From assembly GCF_014218295.1 (NCBI RefSeq), contig NZ_AP023287.1:2852001-2916000 (forward strand): a DNA stretch of 64,000 nucleotides, written 5' to 3'. This document shows, piece by piece, positions 27,391 through 36,602 of the stretch; within the stretch, counting starts at the first letter, position 1, and each line of letters begins with the position of its first letter. The notes beneath the pieces are model-generated. The model searched no databases. It was not told the DNA's origin and saw only the letters and a program-made list of their open reading frames with translations. This DNA comes from Mycolicibacterium litorale (GTDB lineage: Bacteria; Actinomycetota; Actinomycetes; Mycobacteriales; Mycobacteriaceae). The translations under genes and the position numbers were made by a program.

Positions 27391-28235
27391 CAGCCGATCA
27401 CCGGGAACCGTCGCTCCGCGGCCAGCCTGTCCACCCCCGCCTGCAGGCTGGCCACCACCTTGTCGTTGATCACGTCGTCGTCGGTGTCGGCGATGTCGTC
27501 GGCGGCGATGGGCTCCTGCACCTCGATGACGATCTTCGTGGGCAGCGGCAGTCGCGGGATGAGATCGCTGACCACCAGTCCCCACGGGGGCGCGAGCAGG
27601 ATCGGCACGCTCTTGAGCCGGGCCAGCTTGTCCACCATCAGCAGGCGTGCCAGCCACTGACCGCGGTCGAGGAACAGTGCGGCCTCCTGGCCGCCGACGC
27701 TGGCGACGGGCACGATCGGCACACCCGCCTCCCGGGCCAGCTTCACGTAACCCTTCCGGCCGCCGAAGTCGACGCGGTGGCGTTCCCATGACGGCCGGAA
27801 CACCTCGTAGTCGCCGCCCGGGTACACCAGCAGCGCAGCACCGGACTCCAGCGCCAGCCGAGCGTTGTCGTGGTTGGCCGCGACCGTGCCGAACTTGCGC
27901 AGCCACCCCAACCCGGGTGCGGAGACCACCAGGTTGTGTGCGAGCTGGTAGAAGGGCCGCTCCACTCCGAAGTAGGAGCAGAACGCCAGCGTGAACACGA
28001 ACGTGTCGGGTGGGATGTTGCCCCCGCTGTGGTTTCCGACCAGCAGCACCGGCCCGTCGGGTGGGATGCGGTCCAGCCCCCGTACGTCGGCCCGGAAGTA
28101 GAGCGACGCCAGCAGCCACGTGCCGGGCAGTTGTTCGCGGATGTAGTCGGCGTCGCGCTGGTCCAGGTCCGCCTTCGGCACCCGGGAGGACACCTGGTGT
28201 TTGGCCCAGTCGAGAACGTCGCTGACTCCCGCCAT
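27390..28235 (-). CDS. PlsC-type lysophospholipid acyltransferase family protein
   Basis: A 281-residue protein with the acyltransferase core. VLLVGNHSGGNIPPD (about 62-76) gives the H-x4-D type catalytic motif in the form NHSGGNIPPD; VYPGGDYEVFRPSW (about 137-150) supplies the glycine-rich and substrate block, and GVPIVPVASVGGQEAALF the fourth block. It should acylate a glycerolipid or glycolipid at the membrane. The ATG 28235 is chosen to limit overlap with the upstream gene; an alternative start 23 codons earlier exists. It is followed by the SRPBCC gene in an operon. Confidence 0.82.
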   Translation of the reverse strand: MAGVSDVLDWAKHQVSSRVPKADLDQRDADYIREQLPGTWLLASLYFRADVRGLDRIPPDGPVLLVGNHSGGNIPPDTFVFTLAFCSYFGVERPFYQLAHNLVVSAPGLGWLRKFGTVAANHDNARLALESGAALLVYPGGDYEVFRPSWERHRVDFGGRKGYVKLAREAGVPIVPVASVGGQEAALFLDRGQWLARLLMVDKLARLKSVPILLAPPWGLVVSDLIPRLPLPTKIVIEVQEPIAADDIADTDDDVINDKVVASLQAGVDRLAAERRFPVIG

Positions 28236-28276
28236 GGCACGTCGTATTGACGCCGCGGGGTCGGCCGAAACCTCGC

Positions 28277-28621
28277 CTACAGCTGATCGGCGAACGGCCA
28301 CCACAGCCCGTCGCTGCCACGCACCCCGTTCGGCGTGTCCATGGCGGCGGTGATCGCCTCGATCTCGTTGTCGTGCAGCGTCTCTGGCGCCAGGTGGCCA
28401 CCGGAGCCGTCGGTGACGTCGTAGGCGAAGCTCACCGGGAGACCGGGGTGCAGCCAGTGGCTCACCGTCCGCTCGACGCCGTCCTCGCCGACCTCGGTGG
28501 TGGCCAGGATGAATCCCTTACCGGACGCGAACCGTGCCACCGTGGCCACCTGCAGGTGTGCCAGGAAGCGGTTGCTGAACGTGCCCGGTAGCGGTTGCCC
28601 GCCGACGTGAACCGTTGCCAC
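28277..28621 (-). CDS. Conserved hypothetical protein
   Basis: A 114-residue soluble protein beginning [24 protein letters not shown] and ending [20 protein letters not shown] ribosome site precedes the GTG at 28621, which is why this start was preferred over an ATG 16 codons upstream. Residues 35-70 contain alternating strands ([20 protein letters not shown]), suggesting a beta-rich fold. No known motif recognised. It is divergent from the protein kinase gene with 70 bases between them, and precedes the acyltransferase gene. Confidence 0.68.
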   Translation of the reverse strand: MATVHVGGQPLPGTFSNRFLAHLQVATVARFASGKGFILATTEVGEDGVERTVSHWLHPGLPVSFAYDVTDGSGGHLAPETLHDNEIEAITAAMDTPNGVRGSDGLWWPFADQL

Positions 28622-28679
28622 GGACCTGCCCTTCGCTCGTGTCGTCGTCGACCTTCGCCCGCCCGCCAACGCCGATCGG

Positions 28680-28685
28680 TACTAT
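28680..28685 (+). promoter_or_regulatory. Probable leaderless -10 box of the protein kinase gene
   Basis: TACTAT is followed by six bases and the ATG at 28692, with no ribosome site between. Confidence 0.5.
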
Positions 28686-28691
28686 CGCGCC

Positions 28692-30110
28692 ATGCCGTTG
28701 GCCGAGGGGGCGACGTTCGCGGGCTACACCATCGTGCGACTACTGGGGACCGGCGGCATGGGTGAGGTCTACCTCGCCCAGCATCCCCGGTTGCCCCGGC
28801 GCGACGCACTGAAGGTGCTGCCCGCGACCGTATCAGCGGACGACGAGTACCGAGAGCGGTTCAACCGGGAAGCCGATATCGCCGCGACACTGTGGCATCC
28901 CCACATCGTCGGCGTGCACGACCGTGGCGAGTACGACGGTCAGCTCTGGATCTCCATGGACTACGTGGAGGGCACCGACGCCGCGCGACTGTTGCGGGAA
29001 CGCCACCCCGGCGGACTGCCCGCAGCCGAGGTCGTGGAGATCGTGCGTGCGGTCGCCGATGCCCTCGACTACGCCCACCAGCGCGGCCTGCTGCACCGCG
29101 ACGTCAAGCCGGCCAACATCCTGCTGACCCGCCCGGGTTTCGGTGAGCGGCGAATCCTACTGGCCGACTTCGGGATCGCGCGATGGGCGCATGACATCAG
29201 CGGGCTCACGGCCACCAACATGACCGTCGGCACCGTGTCGTACGCCGCGCCGGAGCAGCTCATGGGAGGCGAACTCGACGGTCGCGCCGATCAGTACGCG
29301 TTGGCCGCCACGGCTTTCCATCTGCTCACCGGCGAGCCGCCGTTCTCCCACGCCAATCCGGCGGTGGTCATCAGCCGGCATCTGTCCGCGGCGCCGCCGG
29401 CGCCGGGCGCGCACCGCACCGACCTGGCCCCCGCCGACCCGGTGTTCGCCCGGGCGCTGGCCAAGGATCCCGCGGATCGGTTCCAACGGTGCGCGGACTT
29501 CGCCCGCGCCCTGACCCACCATCTCGCCGACGCGGACCCCGGCGCCACCCAGCAGTGGCTGCCCACCGCACCGGCGCGGGCACCGTCGCGTCCGTCGCTG
29601 CTGCGCCCCGCCGTGCTGATCCCCGCGGTGCTGGCGGTCTTGCTGGTGGCGGCCGTCGCGGTGGCGGTCACCGAGTTCCGCCGGGCCGACGAAGAGCGTC
29701 CCACGGCCGCGACCGCGACCACCGGCGCGCCGGCGACCACGGCCACCACGGCCACCACGGCCACCACGGCCACCATCACACCGGCCTCCACCACGCCGAC
29801 GGCCACGTCAACCGGGCCGGCACCGGTGCCGGCCGCCGTCGTCGGTGCCGACTGCGCACCCGTCGGCATCACCTCCGTAACCGTCGACGGCACCACGGCG
29901 TACTGCGAAACCCTGCAATCCACCGGGGCTTCCATCTGGTCGCTGACCCCCGGCGACGTCCCGGAGCCGACGGTGACGGCCGCCCCCACCGAAGAGGTGC
30001 TGCCCTTCGCCGAGGAGTCCCCGGTGCGGGTGTGCATGCAGCAGACCGGGATGACCCGCCGGGAGTGCCGAGAGGCGATTCGGCGCAGCAACGAATCGCC
30101 GTTCCCGTGA
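28692..30110 (+). CDS. Transmembrane serine/threonine protein kinase (PknF/PknI/PknJ group)
   Basis: A 472-residue Hanks-type kinase. The kinase domain (about 11-275) has the glycine loop [13 protein letters not shown], lysine 41 (DALKVLP), HRDVKPAN (catalytic aspartate about 137), DFG at about 159-161 and a threonine-rich activation loop (TATNMTVGT). A single transmembrane helix follows (about 304-327). The external part has an alanine/threonine repeat linker (about 338-370) and a small domain with four cysteines (ADC, YC, VC, REC) that may form two disulphides. It phosphorylates unknown targets in response to an external cue. The stop overlaps the GTG of the LLM gene (GTGA), so the two are coupled. 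Confidence 0.92.
   Translation: MPLAEGATFAGYTIVRLLGTGGMGEVYLAQHPRLPRRDALKVLPATVSADDEYRERFNREADIAATLWHPHIVGVHDRGEYDGQLWISMDYVEGTDAARLLRERHPGGLPAAEVVEIVRAVADALDYAHQRGLLHRDVKPANILLTRPGFGERRILLADFGIARWAHDISGLTATNMTVGTVSYAAPEQLMGGELDGRADQYALAATAFHLLTGEPPFSHANPAVVISRHLSAAPPAPGAHRTDLAPADPVFARALAKDPADRFQRCADFARALTHHLADADPGATQQWLPTAPARAPSRPSLLRPAVLIPAVLAVLLVAAVAVAVTEFRRADEERPTAATATTGAPATTATTATTATTATITPASTTPTATSTGPAPVPAAVVGADCAPVGITSVTVDGTTAYCETLQSTGASIWSLTPGDVPEPTVTAAPTEEVLPFAEESPVRVCMQQTGMTRRECREAIRRSNESPFP
29741..29776 (+). repeat. 9-bp tandem repeat in the kinase linker
   Basis: Four tandem copies of GGCCACCAC (the last ending in T) encode an Ala-Thr-Thr repeat in the extracellular linker of the kinase. 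Such a repeat may vary in copy number among strains without a frame change. Confidence 0.75.
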
Positions 30111-30982
30111 AGTACGCCGTCGTCGCGCCGGTCGCCGCAGGCGTCACCGCCGATCCGGTCTGGATGGCGGCGTTCGCCCGCCATCTGGAGGCCTGCGGCT
30201 TCGAATCGATCGTCGTGGTCGAACACACCGTGTTGCTGACCCAGTACGCCAGCGTGTACCCGTACGACCCGTCGGGGCGGGTCGAACTCACCGCCGACAC
30301 CCCGGTGCCCGACCCGCTCGACCTGCTCGCGTTCCTCGCCGCCCACACCGAACGACTGACGCTGGCGACCGGCGTGCTGGTGCTGCCGAACCACCACCCG
30401 GTGGTGCTGGCCGAGCGGGTCGCCACGCTGGACGTCCTGTCGGGTGGGCGGGTCCGACTGGCCGTCGGGACCGGTTGGCTGGCCGAAGAACTCGACGCGT
30501 GCGGTGCCGAGTTCACCACCCGCGGGCGCCGCGCCGACGAGCAGATCCAGGTGCTGAGGGCACTGTGGGCCGACACGCCGGGCGGAGCCGGCTTCCACGG
30601 CGAGTTCTTCGAATTCGAGCATGCGATGTCCTACCCGAAGCCGGTCGCCCGCATCCCCATCCACATCGGCGGACACAGCAGGGCCGCCGCCCGGCGCGCC
30701 GGCCGGTTCGGCGACGGTTTCCAGCCGCTGGGCGTCGCCGGCACGCAGCTCGCCGACCTGATATCCGAGATGCGTTGCACCGCAACACGATTCGACCGCG
30801 ATCCCGACTCCTTGGAGCTGTCGCTCGGACATGCGGTTCCCAAGATCGACGCCGGCCGTGCCGAGAAGCTGGCGTCCCTCGGAGCCGACCGTGTCGTCCT
30901 GGCGATGCCACCGGTCACCGCCATCGAGGAAGCCACCGACATGGTGTCGGCGTGCGCGCAACGGCTCGGGCTGGCGCCGTGA
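30107..30982 (+). CDS. LLM class F420-dependent oxidoreductase
   Basis: A 291-residue TIM-barrel protein of the luciferase-like monooxygenase family, the F420-dependent branch common in mycobacteria. The motif [22 protein letters not shown] (about 105-126) and the later [23 protein letters not shown] (about 184-206) are typical. These enzymes use F420H2 or F420 to reduce or oxidise ketones, alcohols or cofactors. The GTG start lies within the last bases of the kinase gene (GTGA overlap), and its own stop overlaps the next GTG in the same way, so three genes are coupled. Confidence 0.87.
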   Translation: MKYAVVAPVAAGVTADPVWMAAFARHLEACGFESIVVVEHTVLLTQYASVYPYDPSGRVELTADTPVPDPLDLLAFLAAHTERLTLATGVLVLPNHHPVVLAERVATLDVLSGGRVRLAVGTGWLAEELDACGAEFTTRGRRADEQIQVLRALWADTPGGAGFHGEFFEFEHAMSYPKPVARIPIHIGGHSRAAARRAGRFGDGFQPLGVAGTQLADLISEMRCTATRFDRDPDSLELSLGHAVPKIDAGRAEKLASLGADRVVLAMPPVTAIEEATDMVSACAQRLGLAP

Positions 30983-31542
30983 CCCTCACTCCCGCCGACC
31001 GGCTCGCGGTGGCCGATCTGGTGCACCTGTACGCCGCCGCGGTCGACGATCGCCGGTACGAAGACGTGGTGCGACTGTTCACCGAAACCGCCGAGCTCCG
31101 CCTCCCCGATCCGCCGCGCATGCTGGAACCGGCGCGGCACCTACACGGCCACGACGGGGTGCGCGAGGCGATGGCCGCGCTCTCCGGTGTCGCCCGCACC
31201 GAGCACGCGATCGTCGGCGAGGTCTACACCCACACCGCCGACCCCGGATACGCCCTCGGCCGTGTCACCTGCATCGCCCACCATTGGAGCGCGTCCGCAG
31301 GTGAGGTGACCGACGTCGTCTGGCACCTGCGCTACGACGACGAATACCAGCGCACTCCACGCGGGTGGCGGATCCACGGCCGGGCGCTGACCGTCAACGC
31401 CATCGACGTCTCGCCTACTCGGATTCTGCGTCGATGGCCGCCATCAGCTGATCCAGCACCGGGCGCTGACCGGCGATCAGCTTCACCCGGGCCGCCGCCA
31501 CCGGAAACCATGCCACCCGGTCGATCTCGGGAAACTCCCTGA
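30979..31542 (+). CDS. SnoaL-like / NTF2-fold protein
   Basis: A 187-residue protein whose first 145 residues fit the SnoaL-like fold: LAVADLVHLYAAAVDDRRYEDVVRLFTE at the N-terminus and a C-terminal strand ending RIHGRALTVNAID. These proteins are often small hydratases, isomerases or ligand-binding proteins. The final 43 codons run antisense over the end of the Nudix gene (31415-31542) and look low in complexity, so the functional domain probably ends near residue 150. It is coupled to the LLM gene by GTGA overlap. Confidence 0.78.
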   Translation: MTLTPADRLAVADLVHLYAAAVDDRRYEDVVRLFTETAELRLPDPPRMLEPARHLHGHDGVREAMAALSGVARTEHAIVGEVYTHTADPGYALGRVTCIAHHWSASAGEVTDVVWHLRYDDEYQRTPRGWRIHGRALTVNAIDVSPTRILRRWPPSADPAPGADRRSASPGPPPPETMPPGRSRETP

Positions 31543-31888
31543 GCGCACCGGAACCCCTCGGCCATTCCAGGGTGAATGTGTTGCTCACCGCGGTGGCCGG
31601 ATCGAAGTCGCCCCGGACCGCGAAAACCGTGACGATCTTGCCGCCCGCCTGCTTGACCGGTTCGAGCTGCAACGGGTCGCCCGTCGGCGCCGGTGCGCCG
31701 AGCTCCTCGCGGAACTCGCGCTGCGCGGCGACCCAGGGGTCCTCGTCGAGAGTGTATTCGCCCTTGGGAATCGACCAGGCGCCGTCGTCGCGCCGAGCCC
31801 AGAACGGCCCGCCCGGATGGCCCAGCAGCACCTCGACAGCGCCGTCGACCATCCGGTACAGCAGCAGGCCGGCACTGAGTCTGGGCAC
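31415..31888 (-). CDS. Nudix hydrolase
   Basis: A 157-residue Nudix enzyme with the box G-x5-E-x7-RE-x-REELG at about residues 43-64 (GEYTLDE, then REFREELG), which binds Mg2+ and hydrolyses nucleoside diphosphate derivatives. The segment PFWARRDDGAWSIPKGEY before the box places it near the NUDIX family that acts on (di)nucleotides or NDP-sugars. The gene is convergent with, and overlaps by 128 bases, the SnoaL-like gene. Its upstream neighbour is a small protein gene of unknown role. Confidence 0.9.
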   Translation of the reverse strand: MPRLSAGLLLYRMVDGAVEVLLGHPGGPFWARRDDGAWSIPKGEYTLDEDPWVAAQREFREELGAPAPTGDPLQLEPVKQAGGKIVTVFAVRGDFDPATAVSNTFTLEWPRGSGALREFPEIDRVAWFPVAAARVKLIAGQRPVLDQLMAAIDAESE

Positions 31889-31908
31889 GGCGCTACCGCC
31901 CGCGGCGG

Positions 31909-32100
31909 TCAGTAGGAGCGGTCACCTTCGCTGTCGTCGAGGAAATCCCAACGGTCGTCGTCGACTTTGACTTCCATCCGGTAGCCCAGCTCATTGCCGG
32001 GGACCTGATCGACGAACCAGGCGTGCGCGTCGTCGGCGCTCTCGATGTCCTTGGTGGAGACGACCTCACCCTTCGGATTCAACACGCGATAGGTAGCCAT
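31909..32100 (-). CDS. Small conserved acidic protein
   Basis: A 63-residue protein, MATYRVLNPKGEVVSTKDIE at the N-terminus and DDDRWDFLDDSEG near the end. Its compact mix of strands and acidic tail suggests a soluble small protein. No family recognised. The ATG is preceded by a GGGAAC element at 32115-32110 with nine bases to the start, a spacing shared with the SigF-type promoters in this window, but no good -35 partner is visible. Confidence 0.65.
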   Translation of the reverse strand: MATYRVLNPKGEVVSTKDIESADDAHAWFVDQVPGNELGYRMEVKVDDDRWDFLDDSEGDRSY

Positions 32101-32132
32101 GGCAGTACTGTTCCCGCTGCGGTGAGTTTGAA

Positions 32133-33455
32133 TCAGTCCGCTTTCGGCATGGGGATGCCCTCGCTGGCGGAGAACCGCGCGTCGTCGGCCGACGACAGGC
32201 CGATCGACACCACCGACCTGGCGAAGAACACATCGGTCAGATAGGCCAGCGAGACCGCCCAGCGGTTGACGAACCGAGGGATCGCGTACAGGTGGTAGGC
32301 GCGCGTGACGGCCTTCGCCGGCAGCCCGGAGAGCTGCACGCCGAGAGGATTCGCCACGGCGTAACGCGGACCCAGATCGACCACCAGGCCCATGTTGCGG
32401 TGCTTGTAGAGCTTCTTGGTGCCGTAGCCGAGGCTGGCAGCGACGTTGCGCGCCAGCACTTTTCCCTGCCTGGTGGCGTGCTGCGCCGTCGGCGGGGTGA
32501 TCGCGCCGGACTGGGTGAGGTCAGGGACGGCGGCGGCGTCACCGGCCGCGAACACATCGGGGTGACCCGGGACCTGAAGATCGGCGTCCACCTTGAGCCG
32601 GCCCTTCTCGGTCGGCAGACCGAGTTTCTCGATCAGGGGCGCGCCCGTCACCCCGGTGACCCAGGCGACGGTGTGGGTGTCGATGCGGGTGTCGTCGGTC
32701 AGCAACACATGGTCGTGGTGCACCTCCTTGAGCGTGACCCCCAACCGCACGTCGACGCCGCGGCCCTTCAGGACCCGCTGCGCGGCAGCGCCGAGCTTCT
32801 CCCCCACCTCCGGCATCACCTGTTCGGCGAGGTCGAGCAGGACGAAGCGCACACTGTCGGGATCGAACCCCATCTGCTGGGCAGCGGCGTCGGCCAGTGC
32901 GCGGAGTTGAACCGCCAGTTCCGTACCGGAGTACGAACCACCCACCACCACGACGGTCCGCCTGGCCGCCGCCACCTCGGGGTCCTCGTCGATGTTGGCC
33001 AGTTCGAGCTGTTCGAGAACGTGGTCGCGCAGGTAGAGCGCTTCGGCCGTCGACTTGAGTCCACGGGCGTGTTCGGCCAGCCCCGGTACGTCGAACAGTC
33101 GTGTCACCGAACCCGGGGTGAGGACCAGCCGGTCCCATGACATGCTGCGGGTCCGTTGTTCGGGGTCGGTGAACGTGACGGTGTGTCCGTCGAAGTCCAC
33201 GTCCTCGACCCGGCCGCGCACGGCCCGCACGCCCCGCAGGCTGTTCGCCAGCGGGATGGTGACGAACCGGGCGTCCACCAGACCGCCTGCGACGTCGGGC
33301 AGTAACGGTGTGTAGAGCATGTAGTCGACCGGCGAGATGATCGTGATCTCGACCGGTTCGGACCCGGATGCGGTGTGCTTGCGCAGTCTGCGGGCCAGGT
33401 GGCGGGCGCACTCGAAGCCGGTGAACCCGCTGCCGACGATTACCACCGAGGTCAT
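32133..33455 (-). CDS. FAD/NAD(P)-dependent oxidoreductase, type II NADH dehydrogenase-like
   Basis: A 440-residue two-dinucleotide-binding oxidoreductase. The FAD motif is VVIVGSGFTGFECARHL (about 4-20), the NAD(P) motif VVVVGGSYSGTELAVQL (about 167-183) and the second FAD motif DVFAAGDAAAVPD (about 301-313). The C-terminal third contains an amphipathic region (about 370-425) as in NDH-2, which feeds electrons from NADH to menaquinone at the membrane. It could also be a sulfide:quinone or ferredoxin reductase-type enzyme. The ATG at 33455 is supported by a TACAGT box seven bases upstream. Confidence 0.87.
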   Translation of the reverse strand: MTSVVIVGSGFTGFECARHLARRLRKHTASGSEPVEITIISPVDYMLYTPLLPDVAGGLVDARFVTIPLANSLRGVRAVRGRVEDVDFDGHTVTFTDPEQRTRSMSWDRLVLTPGSVTRLFDVPGLAEHARGLKSTAEALYLRDHVLEQLELANIDEDPEVAAARRTVVVVGGSYSGTELAVQLRALADAAAQQMGFDPDSVRFVLLDLAEQVMPEVGEKLGAAAQRVLKGRGVDVRLGVTLKEVHHDHVLLTDDTRIDTHTVAWVTGVTGAPLIEKLGLPTEKGRLKVDADLQVPGHPDVFAAGDAAAVPDLTQSGAITPPTAQHATRQGKVLARNVAASLGYGTKKLYKHRNMGLVVDLGPRYAVANPLGVQLSGLPAKAVTRAYHLYAIPRFVNRWAVSLAYLTDVFFARSVVSIGLSSADDARFSASEGIPMPKAD

Positions 33456-33462
33456 CGGCCCC

Positions 33463-33468
33463 ACTGTA
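33463..33468 (-). promoter_or_regulatory. Probable leaderless -10 box of the NDH-2-like gene
   Basis: TACAGT on the minus strand with seven bases to the ATG at 33455; no ribosome site is seen. Confidence 0.45.
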
Positions 33469-33524
33469 CGCAGGTCGGGCCGCAATCGTGCGGTGTCGCG
33501 AAAGTCGTTGCCGTGTCCTTCAAC

Positions 33525-34082
33525 TCAGGTGTGCGCCGGGGTGTTGGCGAACTGGTCGGTGATCGCCTGACAGAAGGCCGGGAGGTCCTTCGGCGACCGG
33601 CTGGTGATCAGGTTGCCGTCGATACAGACCTCCTGGTCGACGACGGTTGCTCCGGCGTTGCGCAGATCTGTGCGGATGCTCGGATACGACGTGAGCGTCC
33701 GGTCGCGTACGACGTCGGCCTCCACCAGCGTCCAGGGACCGTGACAGATGGCGGCGACCGGTTTACCCGACCGCACGAAGTCCCGGACGAACGCCACCGC
33801 CGACTCGTCGAGCCGCAGCTTGTCCGGGTTGACCGTGCCCCCGGGCAGCACCAGCCCGTCGTACTCGTCGACCGACACCTCACCGACCGTGCGGTCGACG
33901 GAGAACGTGCCCGCCGGTTCGAGGTCGTGGTTGCGCGCCTCGATCTCGCCGGCCTCCAGCGACAGCAGGTCGGCCTGCCCGCCCGCGGTCTCGACGGCGG
34001 CGCGCGGCTGCTCGAGCTCAACCTTCTCGACGCCGTCGGCGGCGAGGATGGCGATCTTGCGGCCCTTCAGTTCGTTCGGCAT
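33525..34082 (-). CDS. DJ-1/PfpI family protein
   Basis: A 185-residue protein of the class I glutamine amidotransferase-like fold. The nucleophile elbow AICHGPW (cysteine about 113, histidine 114) and GLVLPGG (about 76-82) are intact, and glutamates near 19-22 (GVEKVELEQP) supply the partner carboxylate. Members are protein deglycases, proteases or chaperones induced by stress. A strong AAAGGAA ribosome site precedes the ATG. It is divergent from the lipase gene. Confidence 0.9.
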   Translation of the reverse strand: MPNELKGRKIAILAADGVEKVELEQPRAAVETAGGQADLLSLEAGEIEARNHDLEPAGTFSVDRTVGEVSVDEYDGLVLPGGTVNPDKLRLDESAVAFVRDFVRSGKPVAAICHGPWTLVEADVVRDRTLTSYPSIRTDLRNAGATVVDQEVCIDGNLITSRSPKDLPAFCQAITDQFANTPAHT

Positions 34083-34148
34083 GTGCGATTCCTTTCATCG
34101 ACGCACTCCACGCGTACCCGCGTGGATGCGGTCGAAAAACACCGCCCG

Positions 34149-34154
34149 TAGTGT
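34149..34154 (+). promoter_or_regulatory. Possible leaderless -10 box of the lipase gene
   Basis: TAGTGT lies seven bases before the GTG at 34162. It supports that GTG rather than the ATG at 34201. Confidence 0.4.
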
Positions 34155-34161
34155 TTCGAAG

Positions 34162-35214
34162 GTGATTCCCGCTGCACTCCGCCGGGTGCCGGCCGGCCAG
34201 ATGGACGTCACCGTGCCGGTGACCGTGGACGGCCTGAGCTTCGTCCCGCCCGACGACCCCGCGATGCCGATGTACCGGCTGATCGCCAACAACCGGCAGC
34301 CGGTGGCGTTGCGCGATCTGATGATCGGGCCCGTGCGCAGCGGCTACATCGGTGACGGCCACCAGCCGGATCCGGCGCTGATCCCACCGAGCGGGGCCGA
34401 GGCGGTGCCGGACGTCGACGTCGACCAGGTCTACCTGCCGGTGCGCGACGGGGTGGCGCGGTGCCAGCTCTACCGGCCGGCCGCCGCGTCTCCTGGCGAG
34501 CGGCTCCCGGTGATCGTCTACTACCACGGCGGCGGGTTCACGGTCGGGGTGTCCGAGGACTGCGACTTCCTCGCGCGCAAACTGTCGTTCACGAACTCCG
34601 CGCTGGTCGTGTCGGCCAACTACCGCTGTGCGCCGGAGTTCATGTTCCCCACACCGCTCGACGACGCCTTCGACGTGTACCGGTGGGTGACCGGGAACGC
34701 CGAGTCGCTCGGCGGCGACAGTGGCCGCATTGCGGTGGCGGGTGATTCGGCCGGCTCGAATTTCGCTGCGGCACTGGCATTGCGGGCGCGCGACGAGGCC
34801 GTCCGGGTGCCGGATGCGGTGGTGATGCTCGGCGCGATGCCCGACTTCCACTTCGAACGCTGGGAGTCGTTCCGCACGCAGGCGCCGCGCGGGATCGTCT
34901 ACGACATGGCGTTCGCCGGGTTCATCCGCGGCGCCTACGTCGGCCCCACCCCGTGGAACCATCCGTGGGTGAGCCCGATCGAAGGCGACCTGACGGGCTA
35001 TCCGCTCACGGTCATCGCGGCGGGCACCCATGACCCGATCCTCGATTCGGCGAAGGCGTTCGGCGAACGTATCCGGGCGGCCGGTGGCCGCACCGTCGAG
35101 TACTTCCCCGACGGAATGCCGCACGGCTTCTACTTCTTTCCCGGGGTGCACCCCGAGGAGAACGTCGCCTACGACATCGTGGCGGAGGCGCTCACCGGAG
35201 CATTCCGCAAGTGA
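34162..35214 (+). CDS. Alpha/beta hydrolase of the hormone-sensitive lipase family
   Basis: A 350-residue Lip-type esterase. It has the HSL signature YYHGGGF (about 121-127), the nucleophile GDSAGS (serine about 196), the acid in GTHDPILD (about 292-299) and the histidine in MPHGFYFF (about 317-324). These enzymes hydrolyse short-chain esters or triacylglycerol-derived lipids. The GTG at 34162 appears leaderless; an ATG 13 codons downstream is the alternative. Its stop overlaps the start of the SGNH hydrolase gene (GTGA). Confidence 0.88.
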   Translation: MIPAALRRVPAGQMDVTVPVTVDGLSFVPPDDPAMPMYRLIANNRQPVALRDLMIGPVRSGYIGDGHQPDPALIPPSGAEAVPDVDVDQVYLPVRDGVARCQLYRPAAASPGERLPVIVYYHGGGFTVGVSEDCDFLARKLSFTNSALVVSANYRCAPEFMFPTPLDDAFDVYRWVTGNAESLGGDSGRIAVAGDSAGSNFAAALALRARDEAVRVPDAVVMLGAMPDFHFERWESFRTQAPRGIVYDMAFAGFIRGAYVGPTPWNHPWVSPIEGDLTGYPLTVIAAGTHDPILDSAKAFGERIRAAGGRTVEYFPDGMPHGFYFFPGVHPEENVAYDIVAEALTGAFRK

Positions 35215-35981
35215 GCGGCTTCGCGCGGTACGTCGCGATCGGCGACAGTCAGACCGAGGGGCTCTACGACCGCGACGCCGACGGCAGCCTCATCGGTTTC
35301 GCCGACCGGCTGGCGGCGCGGCTCGACACGCTCCATCCCGGTCTGCAGTACGCCAACCTCGCCGTACGTGGCCGCCGGATCGCCGACGTCCTCGAGGACC
35401 AGGTGCCTCGGGCGCTCGCCATGCGGCCGGACCTCATCACGGTCTGTATCGGGATGAACGACGTGACGCGGCTCGGTCGCTCGTTCGGCGTCGCCCTGGC
35501 CGACCTGGAGACCCTCTATGCGACGTTGGCCGCCTCCGGCGCGACGGTCGTCACCACCATGTTCCCCGACGTCGCGCAGACCGTGCCCGTCGGCCGGGTG
35601 CTGGCCGGACGCGTGCGCCGCATCAACGACACCATCCAGGCCGCCGCCCACCGTCACGGGTTCCGGCTCGTCGACCTGTTCCACGCGGAGTCGATGCGTG
35701 AACCCGACACCTGGAGCGCCGACCGGGTGCACGGTTCGACGAAGGGCCATCGCCTGTTCGCCGCGGCCGCGGCCGAAGCCCTCGGACTGCCCGGCAGTGA
35801 TCACGGCTGGGCGGCGGCGAATCCGGCCGCCGAGCAGCCGTCGCCGCGGACCAGGGCCGCCTCGCAGGCGGCGTGGACCCGCAACATGCTGGTGCCACAC
35901 CTGTGGGGGCAGCTGCGGGGGGTCTCGGGTGGCCGCGGCCTGGCACCGCGGCGTCCGGAGTTGGCGCCGGTGGGCGGTTAG
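35211..35981 (+). CDS. SGNH/GDSL-type hydrolase
   Basis: A 256-residue hydrolase with block I GDSQTEG (about 11-17, nucleophile serine 13), block III GMND (about 82-85) and the block V pair DRVHGSTKGH (aspartate and histidine about 170-173). No signal peptide is seen, so it is likely cytoplasmic. Substrates of the family include lipids, acetylated sugars and thioesters. It is translationally coupled to the lipase gene, so the two could deacylate the same compound. The last 50 residues (after GSDHGW) are not conserved-looking. Confidence 0.87.
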   Translation: MSGFARYVAIGDSQTEGLYDRDADGSLIGFADRLAARLDTLHPGLQYANLAVRGRRIADVLEDQVPRALAMRPDLITVCIGMNDVTRLGRSFGVALADLETLYATLAASGATVVTTMFPDVAQTVPVGRVLAGRVRRINDTIQAAAHRHGFRLVDLFHAESMREPDTWSADRVHGSTKGHRLFAAAAAEALGLPGSDHGWAAANPAAEQPSPRTRAASQAAWTRNMLVPHLWGQLRGVSGGRGLAPRRPELAPVGG

Positions 35982-36550
35982 ATCCCGGTCCAGGACTCGT
36001 CGATCATCTCCGCGACGTTGATGACCTGGGCCTGTTTGCTTTCGGGGCTGTCGATCTCACCTGCGACGTGGGCGGCGATGAATCTCTTGATCTCGGCGTC
36101 GATACCGGCCAGCACGCGAAGCACCTCGCCGCGCAGCGATTTCGACGTGACATGGATCGAGATGTCGGACGGTCGTGGCTTCTTGACGTCGAGGATCAGC
36201 AGCAGCGGCTGCGCCGCGAGCGCCGACGCCCGCAGCGAGATCTCGCCGTACACCACGAATTTCGGCTTGTCGATGCGCAGATCGACGACCATGTCGATCT
36301 CGAGCGGGATCCGGATCGCGAACGTGATCATCTCGCCGACGTGACGTGTCACGCGCGGCTGCTGGATCTTCACCCGGGCGGTGACCTTGGCGATGCCGCC
36401 CGGCCCCTGGCCCATCGGGCCCATCTCGAAGGCGTCGCCGGCGATCTCGCCGATCGCCGCGCCGACGCGCTCCTCGGTGACGGCGACTTCGAAGAACTTG
36501 CGGCCGAAGTCCTCGTAGGTCATGTGTTGGCGGTCAGACATGGTCGTCAT
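35978..36550 (-). CDS. Conserved hypothetical protein
   Basis: A 190-residue soluble protein with the N-terminus TYEDFGRKFFEVAVTEERVGAAIGEIAG and a central beta-rich part (VTARVKIQQPRVTRHVGEMITFAIRIP, LRIDKPKFVVYGEISLRA). The C-terminus GEVLRVLAGIDAEIKRFIAAHVAGEID is helical. The shape resembles small mycobacterial proteins of unknown function, possibly a SYLF-like or lipid-binding fold. The start could also be the ATG nine bases downstream. Its stop overlaps that of the convergent SGNH gene by 4 bases. Confidence 0.72.
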   Translation of the reverse strand: MTTMSDRQHMTYEDFGRKFFEVAVTEERVGAAIGEIAGDAFEMGPMGQGPGGIAKVTARVKIQQPRVTRHVGEMITFAIRIPLEIDMVVDLRIDKPKFVVYGEISLRASALAAQPLLLILDVKKPRPSDISIHVTSKSLRGEVLRVLAGIDAEIKRFIAAHVAGEIDSPESKQAQVINVAEMIDESWTGI

Positions 36551-36602
36551 ACCGTCTCATGCCCGGGTATGCGCGCTGTGCAACCCGGCCGTACCGCCGT
36601 GG

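Noticed and set aside
29741..29776. Possible CRISPR-like repeat
   Set aside because: Nine-base in-frame tandem repeats without spacers encode an Ala/Thr linker of the kinase.
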